Below, one piece after another: positions 1 to 7,300 of a stretch of DNA of 11,723 bases (position 1 is its first letter; the number at the start of each line of letters is the position of its first letter). Source of the DNA: Atopostipes sp043425375 (GTDB taxonomy: Bacteria; Bacillota; Bacilli; Lactobacillales; Carnobacteriaceae_A); the NCBI GenBank assembly GCA_043425375.1, contig JBHWQC010000133.1, positions 1 to 11,723 on the forward strand, written 5' to 3'. Under the pieces are notes generated by a model. The model saw nothing but the letters and a program-made list of their open reading frames with translations, was not told the origin of the DNA and did not search any database. The position numbers and the translations under genes are program-made.

Positions 1-13
1 AACTTAATTGCTT

Positions 14-157
14 CTACAGCAATAGCCCAACTTCTATTAAGATGACTTTATCAAGCATTAATGTTTGGTCGAATACACTTTTCAAACTATCTATTACAAA
101 CTCAGGTTGTTCATTTTTGTAAAGAGATAGTAAAACCGAAATCTTAGTATCTTTCAC
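14..157 (-). pseudogene. Family-2 glycosyltransferase N-terminus, frame broken
   Basis: Reading leftwards from a GTG at 157, 47 codons are open. They begin VKDTKISVLLSLYKNEQPEF and continue with SLKSVFDQTL and a DKVILIE strand, which is the nucleotide-binding N-terminus of GT-A fold family-2 glycosyltransferases found in capsule and exopolysaccharide loci. AGGAGG at 168-173 lies 10 bases before the GTG. The gene starts 39 bases after the sugar transferase stop, so the two are probably one operon. Where relatives read something like VEDGPL, this frame reads EVGLLL and hits TAG at 14-16. The neighbouring frame is open to the window edge and reads NRSWAIAVEAIK, which is reminiscent of the 'KGWEIAIEA' stretch of GT4 enzymes. 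This suggests a deletion or recombination remnant rather than a simple point mutation. Only about 160 bases are visible, so a sequencing frameshift cannot be excluded. Confidence 0.5.
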
Positions 158-196
158 TTTACTAATTCCTCCTGTAGATAAACTGTGTAGAGTTAT

Positions 197-1576
197 CTAT
201 TTATAAAGAGTAATATCCTCAAATATTTCGTCAATCGTCATTTCTTCTTCTACTCCTTGAGAAGATACCTTATCAAATAAAATTTTAACTGTTTGAAAGA
301 GAATTTGAATATCCATAATTAATGAATAGTTCTTAATATAAAGTAAATCAAATCTCAACTTATGATTATATCCAGTAGAATATTTCCCATAGACTTGCGC
401 ATAACCAGTAATTCCTGCACGAACTGTATGTCTTAAATAATAGTAAGGATTTTCTTTTTGGAACTGTTCCACAAAAAATGGACGCTCTGGTCGGGGCCCT
501 ATTAATGACATCTCCCCTTTTAATACATTAAAAAGTTGAGGTAATTCGTCTATTCGTAAACTTCTCAAATACTTTCCAACGGTTGTAATCCGTGGATCTT
601 CTGCATCGGCTAAAACCGGACCGGATAATTCTTCTGCATCTGTCCGCATGGAACGGAACTTGTAAATTTCAAATTCTTTTTGACCTTTCGTCACACGGAC
701 TTGTTTATAAAGAATGGGTCCTTTTGAATTTAATTTAATCGCAATCGCTGCTCCAAGCATAATGGGTGAAGTGATTATAATCATAAAGAGTGAAATAACA
801 ACATCAAATATTCGTTTAATTGTGTCATTTTCTGGTGAAATCTCAAATTTAGAAATCGTAATCAGACTCTCATCGTCAATGTTCATAATTCGATTATTAA
901 CTCTTAAAATGTTTTCAAAGGTTGTATCTAAAAATATCCGCTTATCTTTTAAGGTGAGATAAGATAAAATTTCATTTTGTTGGGTTAAACTTTGAAAACC
1001 TAAGAAATAAAAAACGTCAATTTCATCTACATGATTTTTTATATTTTTCATATAATTGTCGACTGACACTGACTGAACCTTATACTGTCTAGATTGAGAA
1101 GATTTAAAGTTCGCCACGGCTTGCGCACAGTTCGCTTTGTCCCCAATAATCATGACTTTACTCGTGCCCGAATTTTTAATGTATAATTCTAAAAGAATCA
1201 CACGCCAAATAAATAAGACAATGGTACTTACGAATAGATTGAGCAAAATGATACTTCTTGGAAAAGCAAACCAGCGTCCGTAAAAAGTCATAGCCGTTAC
1301 AATAACAGACATCATCACTTGTGAAATAAGCGTTGTCGAAAACATATCAATAAATCGTTTATTATAGAGTGTATAAATCCCTGAAAATATATTGATGATT
1401 ACAAAAGCAATCATTATATAAGGTAGGGCACTCAAGTAAGCTGAGTAGTTAAAGGTTGGGCGGGCTCCCGTATACCTGATTAAAAATGTCAGTATAAAAG
1501 ATAGATGGTAGAGCAAGATATCGACAAATGCCGCTCCAAATTTAAATGTTCGATTAAAGCCACCTGAATTAGGCAT
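197..1576 (-). CDS. Undecaprenyl-phosphate sugar phosphotransferase (WbaP/CpsE type)
   Basis: This 459-residue membrane enzyme should move a sugar-1-phosphate from a UDP-sugar onto undecaprenyl phosphate, the first membrane step of capsule, exopolysaccharide or wall-polysaccharide repeat synthesis. Four hydrophobic segments (about 13-33, 47-70, 80-100, 107-131) are followed by a Rossmann-like middle domain (VMIIGD at 141-146). The conserved bacterial sugar transferase domain (monotopic phosphoglycosyl transferase superfamily) spans about 254-435. Within it are the Ser270-Pro271 break of the re-entrant helix, KFRSMRTDAE at 306-315, the Asp343-Glu344 dyad in DELPQLFN, and GPRPERP at 360-366. 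The length is usual for the family. The start is set by AGGAGG at 1585-1590, eight bases before the ATG. It is the first gene of a leftward operon that continues with a glycosyltransferase. The sugar that is transferred cannot be read from the sequence. Confidence 0.93.
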   Translation of the reverse strand: MPNSGGFNRTFKFGAAFVDILLYHLSFILTFLIRYTGARPTFNYSAYLSALPYIMIAFVIINIFSGIYTLYNKRFIDMFSTTLISQVMMSVIVTAMTFYGRWFAFPRSIILLNLFVSTIVLFIWRVILLELYIKNSGTSKVMIIGDKANCAQAVANFKSSQSRQYKVQSVSVDNYMKNIKNHVDEIDVFYFLGFQSLTQQNEILSYLTLKDKRIFLDTTFENILRVNNRIMNIDDESLITISKFEISPENDTIKRIFDVVISLFMIIITSPIMLGAAIAIKLNSKGPILYKQVRVTKGQKEFEIYKFRSMRTDAEELSGPVLADAEDPRITTVGKYLRSLRIDELPQLFNVLKGEMSLIGPRPERPFFVEQFQKENPYYYLRHTVRAGITGYAQVYGKYSTGYNHKLRFDLLYIKNYSLIMDIQILFQTVKILFDKVSSQGVEEEMTIDEIFEDITLYK

Positions 1577-1624
1577 GAAGTGTTCCTCCTAAACTAAGAC
1601 GACGCTTAGCTTTATTCTTCGAGT

Positions 1625-1633
1625 AGTATAGCA
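1625..1633 (-). promoter_or_regulatory. Extended -10 promoter of the polysaccharide operon
   Basis: On the minus strand TGC-TATACT (-10 at 1625-1630, TGn at 1631-1633) lies about 50 bases before the sugar transferase start. No good -35 is seen 16-18 bases upstream, where the DNA is nearly all A and T. The extended -10 is the main evidence. Confidence 0.5.
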
Positions 1634-1701
1634 TAATTTAATAAAATTTCCATAATTTATTAAAGTGTTAGACTATGGTCTACTATCTCTGTTATTTATA
1701 G

Positions 1702-1735
1702 AAAAAGACGAGAAAACCTGAATGCGTTTCTCGCC
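1702..1735 (-). terminator. Intrinsic terminator after lta1
   Basis: CGAGAAA (1709-1715) and TTTCTCG (1727-1733) form a stem with an 11-base loop. On the minus strand it is followed by a T-rich tract (complement of 1702-1706). It lies about 55 bases after the lta1 stop and before the sugar transferase promoter, so it separates the two units. Confidence 0.65.
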
Positions 1736-1789
1736 TTAGAACTAGTATTAAACTTTAATATAGATATTTGCACTGCTTCATAATAACAG

Positions 1790-3628
1790 TTAGTCATTTT
1801 CTTCTAATGGAATGTCTGTACCTTGAAGAATGTTATTTTGATAGTAGCTAGACCTCTTCAATAATTCATTTGAAAAATTCTCAAGCCCTATCTCTTCCAC
1901 AAGTGTTGTTTCGTCTGAAAAAAGGTCTACTCCTAATCCCAGACGATTTCCTTCAATTTCAGCTGACATTGCTGAAAGAGTGGTGGCATATAAATCTAAT
2001 GATGTAAATTGTCGGTTCGTAAGATTCATTGGCTGTTTATCCGTGTTTAAATAGAGATTAAAAATCGTTCTTTCATAATCTTTATTCCAATCTAAGAAGT
2101 ATTCTTTATCCATTGATAAATGATCGCCTACGACTACTATGACAGTATCCTCGTAGAAATCTTGTTCTTTAATCCAATGAATAAATTCATTCACCAGCTT
2201 ATCCGCATGTAAAATGACGTTACTATACTGCTCATCAAACACCGTTTCTGTTTCTTCGGATAAGTAACCATGTGGGAAGTGTGTATTTGTGGTTAACATA
2301 GTAAAGTTGAAAGGTGCTCCTCTATTTGACAATTCAATTAAAGAATCTTTTGCGAATTCATATAGTTTCTCATCCTCCACGCCCCACCATTCATAGTAGT
2401 CTTCAGGGACTAACCCTTGCTCTCGCGCCCAAAACAAATCTCTGATTTCCACATTTCCATGTTCTGTAAAATAACTATCCCTTCCAGCAAATGTTGCATC
2501 AGAACCAATGAAATACATTTGCTCATAACCTTCTTCTTCTAGTAAATCTCCTAAGGAATAAGCACCTGGCAGGTACCCTTCATCTTGCTCCATCCCATAA
2601 TAATTAGCATTCGTGTCGGCATTAAAATCAATCCGAACTGGAACCCCCGCTGTTTGTGCAACAGTGCCAGTAACCGTTTGATTTGTCCCAGGAACTTGTA
2701 GGGCCCCTCCCAATTTTTCTCTATTCGAGAAATGAACACCTTCTTCAAGCGCAAGTTGAGTCAGATTCGGGATTAAATTTTCTCGGCCATGTCCACCTAA
2801 TTCTTCAGAAGTAAAGCTACTTTCCATAGATTCCAACATGATGTAGATTAAGTTTTTCTTTTCTGAAAATTCTATATCAACTTTATCTGGGGCAACATAG
2901 TATTCTTCATACAAGGAGGTTGTCTCAAAAAAATAAGTTTTTACATCTTCTTTTCCAAGCACTGTAATACTTTTGTTTATACTAAAGAAGAGAATTAAAA
3001 TACCGATTATTGGAGACAGTTGAAAGATGATTTTTTGAGTAGTACTTACTTGTTTAGTCAAACATTTCGTATTTATAAAATATGTCGCTAGATGATAAAA
3101 AATTACTAGTATAATAATTGTATAGAGTACCGCTTGAAAAAAGGGACCTTTCGCAAAATTAATAAATTGCTGAGGATCCGTTCCACTTAGAGGTTGACTG
3201 AGAGTATATATTATTTGATCTATTCTTAAACCATCAAAGTATTCGGTAGCCCATTTACTTCCCTCGATTAATAAAAATCCTATAAAAGTGAATAATGAAA
3301 ATAAAATGTAGAGTACTTTATGAGCTTTCTTTAGCTTGAAATTTTTAACTATGATTTCATTTTTTATCAAAAAATATTTAATATCCATTATAAATTTTAT
3401 AAGCAATATCGAAAAGAGCGCGAATATACCGTTGATTATAAACCCTGGTTTTATATATAACAGTGTTCCTGGTATGAAATGACTGACTTCATAACTTTCC
3501 CATAGAAATATTGTGAGTAAAACAATAAAGTAATTTGAAAATATGTATAAGCTTAATGTTTTATTATATTTTTCTGTTTTATACAGAAATAAATTAAAAG
3601 CTGTTAAAAGCAATAACATAAATGGCAT
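1790..3628 (-). CDS. LTA-synthase/OpgB-like phosphoglycerol transferase (lta1)
   Basis: This 612-residue membrane sulfatase-fold enzyme belongs to the alkaline phosphatase superfamily. The family transfers glycerol phosphate from phosphatidylglycerol to an acceptor outside the membrane, making or decorating lipoteichoic acid or glycans. About five to six hydrophobic segments fill residues 1-220. The extracellular domain begins near 258 with NLIYIMLES, where Glu266 is the expected metal ligand. The likely nucleophile is Thr318 in GTNQTVTG, a context nearer to OpgB/MdoB than to LtaS. FIGSDATFAGRDSYF (373-387) and THFPHG (449-454) also resemble OpgB, and Asp502-His503 in VVGDHLS are metal ligands. 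AAGG of AAAGAAGGTG lies only a few bases before the first ATG, and a second ATG at codon 4 is 12 bases away, so either could be used. The 5' half is very AT-rich. It has its own promoter and terminator. The acceptor is unknown. Confidence 0.88.
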   Translation of the reverse strand: MPFMLLLLTAFNLFLYKTEKYNKTLSLYIFSNYFIVLLTIFLWESYEVSHFIPGTLLYIKPGFIINGIFALFSILLIKFIMDIKYFLIKNEIIVKNFKLKKAHKVLYILFSLFTFIGFLLIEGSKWATEYFDGLRIDQIIYTLSQPLSGTDPQQFINFAKGPFFQAVLYTIIILVIFYHLATYFINTKCLTKQVSTTQKIIFQLSPIIGILILFFSINKSITVLGKEDVKTYFFETTSLYEEYYVAPDKVDIEFSEKKNLIYIMLESMESSFTSEELGGHGRENLIPNLTQLALEEGVHFSNREKLGGALQVPGTNQTVTGTVAQTAGVPVRIDFNADTNANYYGMEQDEGYLPGAYSLGDLLEEEGYEQMYFIGSDATFAGRDSYFTEHGNVEIRDLFWAREQGLVPEDYYEWWGVEDEKLYEFAKDSLIELSNRGAPFNFTMLTTNTHFPHGYLSEETETVFDEQYSNVILHADKLVNEFIHWIKEQDFYEDTVIVVVGDHLSMDKEYFLDWNKDYERTIFNLYLNTDKQPMNLTNRQFTSLDLYATTLSAMSAEIEGNRLGLGVDLFSDETTLVEEIGLENFSNELLKRSSYYQNNILQGTDIPLEEND

Positions 3629-3697
3629 TCACCTTCTTTAAATTAAGCAATCATTTTATTTACAGTTTCTTTACATAAAACTTGCCTATTCTTTACA

Positions 3698-3719
3698 ATT
3701 ATACCACAGTAATAACTGT
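3698..3719 (-). promoter_or_regulatory. lta1 promoter with adjacent inverted repeat
   Basis: On the minus strand TGG-TATAAT places a perfect -10 at 3698-3703 with a TGn extension. The -35 is weak (TTTAGT-like at 17 bases). Just upstream is the perfect inverted repeat ACAGT-AATA-ACTGT (3706-3719), which fills most of the spacer and looks like an operator. About 70 bases separate the -10 from the lta1 start. Confidence 0.6.
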
Positions 3720-3768
3720 AACTAAATACTTCTTATAGTTTTCTTATATCAAGTTGAGAAGCATATTT

Positions 3769-3797
3769 TTGCATTCCCTCCTATTTTGTACTAAACT
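3769..3797 (+). promoter_or_regulatory. Promoter of the CYTH gene
   Basis: TTGCAT (3769-3774) and TAAACT (3792-3797) are 17 bases apart and about 30 bases before the TTG start. The promoter is divergent from lta1, with about 65 bases between the two -10 regions and their TGn/-35 elements. Confidence 0.5.
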
Positions 3798-3827
3798 ATC
3801 CCTAGTAATTTTCGAGGTGAAAGCAGT

Positions 3828-4400
3828 TTGAATCAAAATTTGGAAATCGAATTCAAAAACATGTTGACTCGCTTGGAATATGATGGTATTTTAAAGAGAG
3901 AGTTTTCTGATGGGAAGCAACAGAAAATCGTTCAACGCAATTATTATTTTGATACGAAAGATCATCAGCTGAAAGATCACCTTTCAGCCCTTCGCATCCG
4001 CACAACCCAATCATTGAATGAACTGACATTAAAAGTTCCCTCTCAAGGTTTTTTACTGGAAACGAATATCCCTTTGAGTGATAATAAGTGTTCAGAAATC
4101 CTTGATGCAAAAAAACTTAACCTTTCAGATGTATCTGCCGATATAGACATTGAAACCCTCAATAAACAGACGGTATTTTATTTGTTTAATCATTTTGAGA
4201 CCCAGCGATTTGAAAAAAGAATGGGCACACATCTTTTAGTGCTCGATCAAACCACTTTTCAAAATGGACGTGTGGATTATGAGTTGGAACTTGAAAGTAC
4301 AGATGCCAAAGAAGGTAAGGCATTTTTCGAAGCGTATTTAAAAAACTCAGCCATTCCCTACCGGCCAGCGCAACCTAAAATCGCTCGCGCAGGGGGTTAG
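3828..4400 (+). CDS. yjbK: CYTH-domain protein, YjbK family
   Basis: This is a 190-residue soluble protein of the CYTH (CyaB/thiamine-triphosphatase) fold, whose tunnel binds triphosphate compounds and divalent metal. The signature ExExK is EIEFK at residues 6-10. Later basic and acidic strands also fit: RNYYFDT (37-43), LRIR (55-58), LTLKV (66-70), DYELELE (150-156), and KIARA near the end (184-188). The length matches Bacillus YjbK. The start codon is TTG at 3828, set by GAGGTG at 3814-3819 with 8 bases of spacing; no ATG is better placed. In many Firmicutes this gene sits near yjbH, relQ/yjbM and the NAD kinase gene. Here only YjbH follows, 130 bases downstream with its own promoter candidate. 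The physiological substrate is not established for this branch. Confidence 0.88.
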   Translation: MNQNLEIEFKNMLTRLEYDGILKREFSDGKQQKIVQRNYYFDTKDHQLKDHLSALRIRTTQSLNELTLKVPSQGFLLETNIPLSDNKCSEILDAKKLNLSDVSADIDIETLNKQTVFYLFNHFETQRFEKRMGTHLLVLDQTTFQNGRVDYELELESTDAKEGKAFFEAYLKNSAIPYRPAQPKIARAGG

Positions 4401-4436
4401 AACGCAACCGGTTTTTAAACCGGTATTTTAGGCGTT
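4401..4436 (+). terminator. Nested hairpin after the CYTH gene, weak terminator
   Basis: ACCGGTT (4407-4413) pairs with AACCGGT (4418-4424) around a TTTA loop. An outer arm AACGC (4401-4405) pairs with GCGTT (4432-4436). No T-tract follows directly, and a run of six T begins only around 4448. It may attenuate transcription rather than stop it. Confidence 0.4.
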
Positions 4437-4451
4437 GTAAGCAGATGTTTT

Positions 4452-4478
4452 TTGATTCCCTCGAATGTGTGCTAATGT
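4452..4478 (+). promoter_or_regulatory. Candidate promoter of yjbH
   Basis: TTGATT (4452-4457) is followed by TAATGT (4473-4478), with TGC directly before the -10 box as an extended element. The spacer is only 15 bases, so the extended -10 carries most of the argument. Confidence 0.4.
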
Positions 4479-4532
4479 AAAGAAAGTAAATCAGACACTA
4501 ACAACAACTAAAAGATTATAGGTGTGTTTAAA

Positions 4533-5192
4533 ATGGCTAATCAGTATATTGAGATTTTTCTCTTTCTGGACCCACTTGGTCGACGTTGTAATGACGCCAG
4601 AAAAATCATTAAACAGTTTCGATTAGAACGACCGGAAAAAATTAATCTTCGTGTGATTCCTATGGTGAATTCCAGACGTGTGTATGGACATGCGCGCAAA
4701 CGTTCAAGAGAGAACAATGTGCGGTTTGTTGATAAAAACAATCAATTACTCGCGAATACGTATAACGCATGTTTAGCCATTCACGCAAGTGCCATGCAAG
4801 GCAAGAAAAAATCACATGAGTTTTTGACTGCGCTGCAAGAACATGTCGTTGAAGCTCGCATTGATTTTTCAAATGATTTGGCGCTCCAAGTCGCTGAAGA
4901 AATTGGTTTGGATTTGGAAATGTTTAAGGAAGATTTTAAATCCGATTTAACGAAGAAAGTGTACCGTAAAAACTTACGTATCGCCTCCGATATGGGTGTT
5001 ACCAATACCCCCTCCACGGTTGTCTATAAAGATGGCCATCTGGATGAAGGGGTTCGTTTAGGTGAAGAAATGGAACGAGAAATTCTTCACTCTATTTGTG
5101 GGTTGAAAGAGCTAGAAGAAGTAGAAGACGGAGAAGAAATTCAAGAGGAAGTTAAACATGAAATAAAGAGTATTATTCATCTTCATGGTTAA
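4533..5192 (+). CDS. yjbH: ClpXP adaptor YjbH/SpxH, DsbA-like fold
   Basis: This 219-residue cytoplasmic protein has a DsbA/thioredoxin-like fold. The family (YjbH, SpxH) binds the redox regulator Spx and delivers it to ClpXP for degradation. The N-terminal strand and active-site loop read IEIFLFLDPLGRRC. The position of the first Cys of the usual CxxC is Gly16, leaving only Cys19. A cis-Pro loop NTPSTVVYKDG lies around 165-175, and the tail is acidic (EEVEDGEEIQEE). The ATG at 4533 is chosen because AGGTG at 4520-4524 lies 8 bases upstream; an in-frame GTG at 4524 overlaps that ribosome binding site. It is shorter than Bacillus YjbH (about 300 residues) and in the range I would expect for Lactobacillales. 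It is convergent with lta2 across a shared terminator. Confidence 0.85.
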   Translation: MANQYIEIFLFLDPLGRRCNDARKIIKQFRLERPEKINLRVIPMVNSRRVYGHARKRSRENNVRFVDKNNQLLANTYNACLAIHASAMQGKKKSHEFLTALQEHVVEARIDFSNDLALQVAEEIGLDLEMFKEDFKSDLTKKVYRKNLRIASDMGVTNTPSTVVYKDGHLDEGVRLGEEMEREILHSICGLKELEEVEDGEEIQEEVKHEIKSIIHLHG

Positions 5193-5200
5193 CAATCATG

Positions 5201-5238
5201 AAAAACGGCCACTCTCATTTGCGAGAGGGCCGTTTTTT
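5201..5238. terminator. Bidirectional terminator between yjbH and lta2
   Basis: AAAAACGGCC and GGCCGTTTTTT form the base of the hairpin and CTCTC/GAGAG the top, with one bulged A. There are A and T tracts on both sides. It ends yjbH on the plus strand (stop at 5192) and lta2 on the minus strand (stop at 5242). Confidence 0.9.
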
Positions 5239-5241
5239 CTT

Positions 5242-7068
5242 TTATTCAAAAAAATCGAGTGGATGGGCATACTGCTCACCGGTTGTGATGTCATATAAAA
5301 TCAACGAATACTCCTCCAAGACGGCAAGCGCTTCTGGACTCAGCTCTTTTCGAGCAGTGAAACGCTCACCCTTTTCAAGATACAAGCCATTGTCAATCAT
5401 CGGCAGCACTGCTTCCATCCGCAACAGCAAGGCCAAATAAGGGGTGAGCGGAATATCCAACCAGGCGTAAAGCCAGTTCTTGAAATAAATCGGACTTGTC
5501 GTGCCCACTTCCCCTTTTAAATGTAAGGTGTTGCTGTAGATAAGAAGCGGGGTTTGCCTGAGGGTAAATTCGTCATTGGTTTGCCGGATCTCTCCCCGAT
5601 ACAAACCGGGCAAGTGGTCGCCCCAAAAAATCAAAAGAATGGGTTCGGAATGCTGGTCGATTTGTTGAATAAGATCTTCTAAGGCGTCATCACTATGTTT
5701 TAAATCCTGAAAGTACCCCATCGCTTCCTCATCATTGCCCGACCCCGTCACTTGAAAATCAACGGCTCTGTATTTTTCGGCATAGGGCGTATGGTTTTGC
5801 ATCGTCACCACATGGATAAAATCTGTCTCTTCTGTTTCTTCCAAGACTGCCAAAGTTTCTCTATAGGCGGATGCATCTGAAATAAAAAGATGGTTTTCCG
5901 TCACTTTTTCTGTATGTTTCATATTGCGATCATGTAAAAACAAATCAAAACCCATCTTCTCATACACCTCATCGCGCTTGAAAAAGTTTTTGTCGTACGG
6001 ATGAATGGCGGTGGTGCGGTAGTTCAGCTGATTCAGTTGCTGGACAATGCTGGGATAGGTCTCGATTCGCCCATCCAGCTGCATATAAGGCGACGTAATC
6101 TGCGGATTCAAGGGCTCCAACGAAAAACCCGTCAACGCCTGAAATTCATTGGCATTGGTGCCCCCGCCAAACGTCGGCGACAACACTTGCCCGCTTAGCG
6201 TGTCTTGTTTTCTTCTTCGAAAATGGGCGAGTGGATCGTTATCGCTCCAAAGGCCGTCTAAATTAAACGGATCTGAAAAACTCTCGTTCATCACAAAAAG
6301 AATATTCGTATCCGTTTTTGCCTCTCCTTTATTGGCATTGATGTCCTCTGCCAGGCTGCGGTACTTTTTGACGATCTCTTCGATTCTTTCTTTGGAATAC
6401 CCTTTTGGCTTATCCATCGGCTCACCCGGTACATTCGCCAAAAAACCGGCCACAAACCCATTCGCCTGGTAGTCTTGGACTTGATTGTCAAAGGTCCAAG
6501 CGCCTTGGTCGCTATAAAATTCGCGCAACAGATGGCCCGGCTGATGAAACTGGCCCAGATAAAACAGAGCCACACCCGATAATAATACGCCGATGCTTCT
6601 AGTTGTCCACTCAATTTTTTTGGGGATCTCTTTTTTCTTGGGCTTTATTTTGGTTTGGTAGAACCTCACCATGAGAGCGATCCCTGCCATAACCGTTAAA
6701 GCAATCAAAAGAATATACACCCAGCCGACCATTTCGACCAAAAAAGGCACTTCCTTCACGAGAATAAGCTCGCTGGGGAAAAGGGGTTCAGCGCGGTAAT
6801 GGATTTTGACGCGGTTGATGATGCCTAGGGTGAGCGCCGTCATAAAGAGGCCGATGCCCCCGAGCGTGGCGCTGCCGAGCAGTGCGCCAAATAAGTTGTA
6901 GAGGATAAATAAAAGACCGATACTTACCAGTTGGAGCGAAAGTGGCGGCCAGATGTTGGTAAAGCCGATGCGCTGCAGGAACTCGATGGCCAGATGCCCG
7001 CTGAGTGAGGCGAAGAGGCCGATAAGGAGCCAGTAGCACAAATAGTTAAGTGACTTATTGATTTTCAT
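5242..7068 (-). CDS. LTA-synthase-family sulfatase-fold membrane protein (lta2)
   Basis: This is a second membrane phosphoglycerol-transferase-like enzyme, in the subgroup with KIHYRAEPLFPSEL after the fourth membrane segment. It has about five hydrophobic segments before residue 180, then an extracellular domain from TNILFVMNES. Numbered from an ATG at 7077, Glu265 is a metal ligand, Thr307 in GGGTNANEF is the nucleophile, His429 lies in QNHTPY, and Asp487-His488 in FWGDHLP are metal ligands. All core catalytic residues are present. The ATG at 7068 is preferred (608 residues): AGAAGGAG abuts the ATG at 7077 but is 9 bases from 7066-7068. Its base composition is clearly more GC-rich than lta1, katE or yjbH, and identity with lta1 is confined to the fold. 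A tnpB element lies upstream in the same direction. Acceptor unknown. Confidence 0.88.
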   Translation of the reverse strand: MKINKSLNYLCYWLLIGLFASLSGHLAIEFLQRIGFTNIWPPLSLQLVSIGLLFILYNLFGALLGSATLGGIGLFMTALTLGIINRVKIHYRAEPLFPSELILVKEVPFLVEMVGWVYILLIALTVMAGIALMVRFYQTKIKPKKKEIPKKIEWTTRSIGVLLSGVALFYLGQFHQPGHLLREFYSDQGAWTFDNQVQDYQANGFVAGFLANVPGEPMDKPKGYSKERIEEIVKKYRSLAEDINANKGEAKTDTNILFVMNESFSDPFNLDGLWSDNDPLAHFRRRKQDTLSGQVLSPTFGGGTNANEFQALTGFSLEPLNPQITSPYMQLDGRIETYPSIVQQLNQLNYRTTAIHPYDKNFFKRDEVYEKMGFDLFLHDRNMKHTEKVTENHLFISDASAYRETLAVLEETEETDFIHVVTMQNHTPYAEKYRAVDFQVTGSGNDEEAMGYFQDLKHSDDALEDLIQQIDQHSEPILLIFWGDHLPGLYRGEIRQTNDEFTLRQTPLLIYSNTLHLKGEVGTTSPIYFKNWLYAWLDIPLTPYLALLLRMEAVLPMIDNGLYLEKGERFTARKELSPEALAVLEEYSLILYDITTGEQYAHPLDFFE

Positions 7069-7092
7069 GCGGCGCATCTCCTTCTTTTCTTT

Positions 7093-7101
7093 AGTTTAGC
7101 A
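7093..7101 (-). promoter_or_regulatory. Extended -10 promoter of lta2
   Basis: On the minus strand TGC-TAAACT (-10 at 7093-7098, TGn at 7099-7101) lies about 25 bases before the lta2 start. No recognisable -35 is seen, and the tnpB element begins about 35 bases further upstream, so original upstream promoter elements may have been displaced. Confidence 0.45.
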
Positions 7102-7118
7102 TGTTACTAGTAAACGCG

Positions 7119-7300
7119 TGGAATAGGACGCTTTATATCTAAGTCAACCACCCGGCACTAAAGTACCGGGCTTGCAACTCTAAACACAATAGTCCAAACG
7201 CTTGATTTTAAGCTCCTATTTTAGGTTGCTACTCACAAGGAATTTCACCTTGCCCGCAGATTGACAACTACGGCAATACACAGAATATATCATGTGTACC
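7119..7300 (-). ncRNA. Putative omega-RNA (reRNA) of TnpB
   Basis: TnpB uses an RNA made from the 3' end of its gene and the right end of the element, with the guide taken from DNA just beyond that end. Read on the minus strand, the 160 bases after the tnpB stop fold well. CAAGG/CCTTG and CCTA/TAGG form small stems. GCAAC and GTTGC (7225-7229 with 7174-7178) close a long-range stem. The end hairpin has an 8-base-pair stem (7151-7158 with 7163-7170, one G-U) and a TTTA loop. The RNA probably begins inside the tnpB 3' end. The guide would be about 16-20 bases from about 7138 downward, in the lta2 upstream region. The boundaries are inferred. Confidence 0.5.
7151..7170 (-). repeat. Right-end hairpin of the tnpB element
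   Basis: The minus strand forms CCCGGTAC-TTTA-GTGCCGGG, followed by TGGTTGACTTAG. The plus strand has one mismatch at the G-U pair, so the structure is better as RNA or top-strand DNA in the tnpB sense. This is the expected place and shape for an IS200/IS605 right-end imperfect palindrome. Confidence 0.7.

Noticed and set aside
4541..5017. Antisense frames across yjbH
   Set aside because: They contradict the strong YjbH reading frame and have no start signals.
6001..6614. Several overlapping open frames of 65-107 codons on both strands inside lta2
   Set aside because: They are shadows in a GC-richer gene with clear protein homology; none has a ribosome binding site or recognisable product.
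7127..7135. Shared GGACGCTTT at 7127 and near 11065 as a repeat family or attachment site
   Set aside because: Nine bases with unrelated flanks is within chance for this length.
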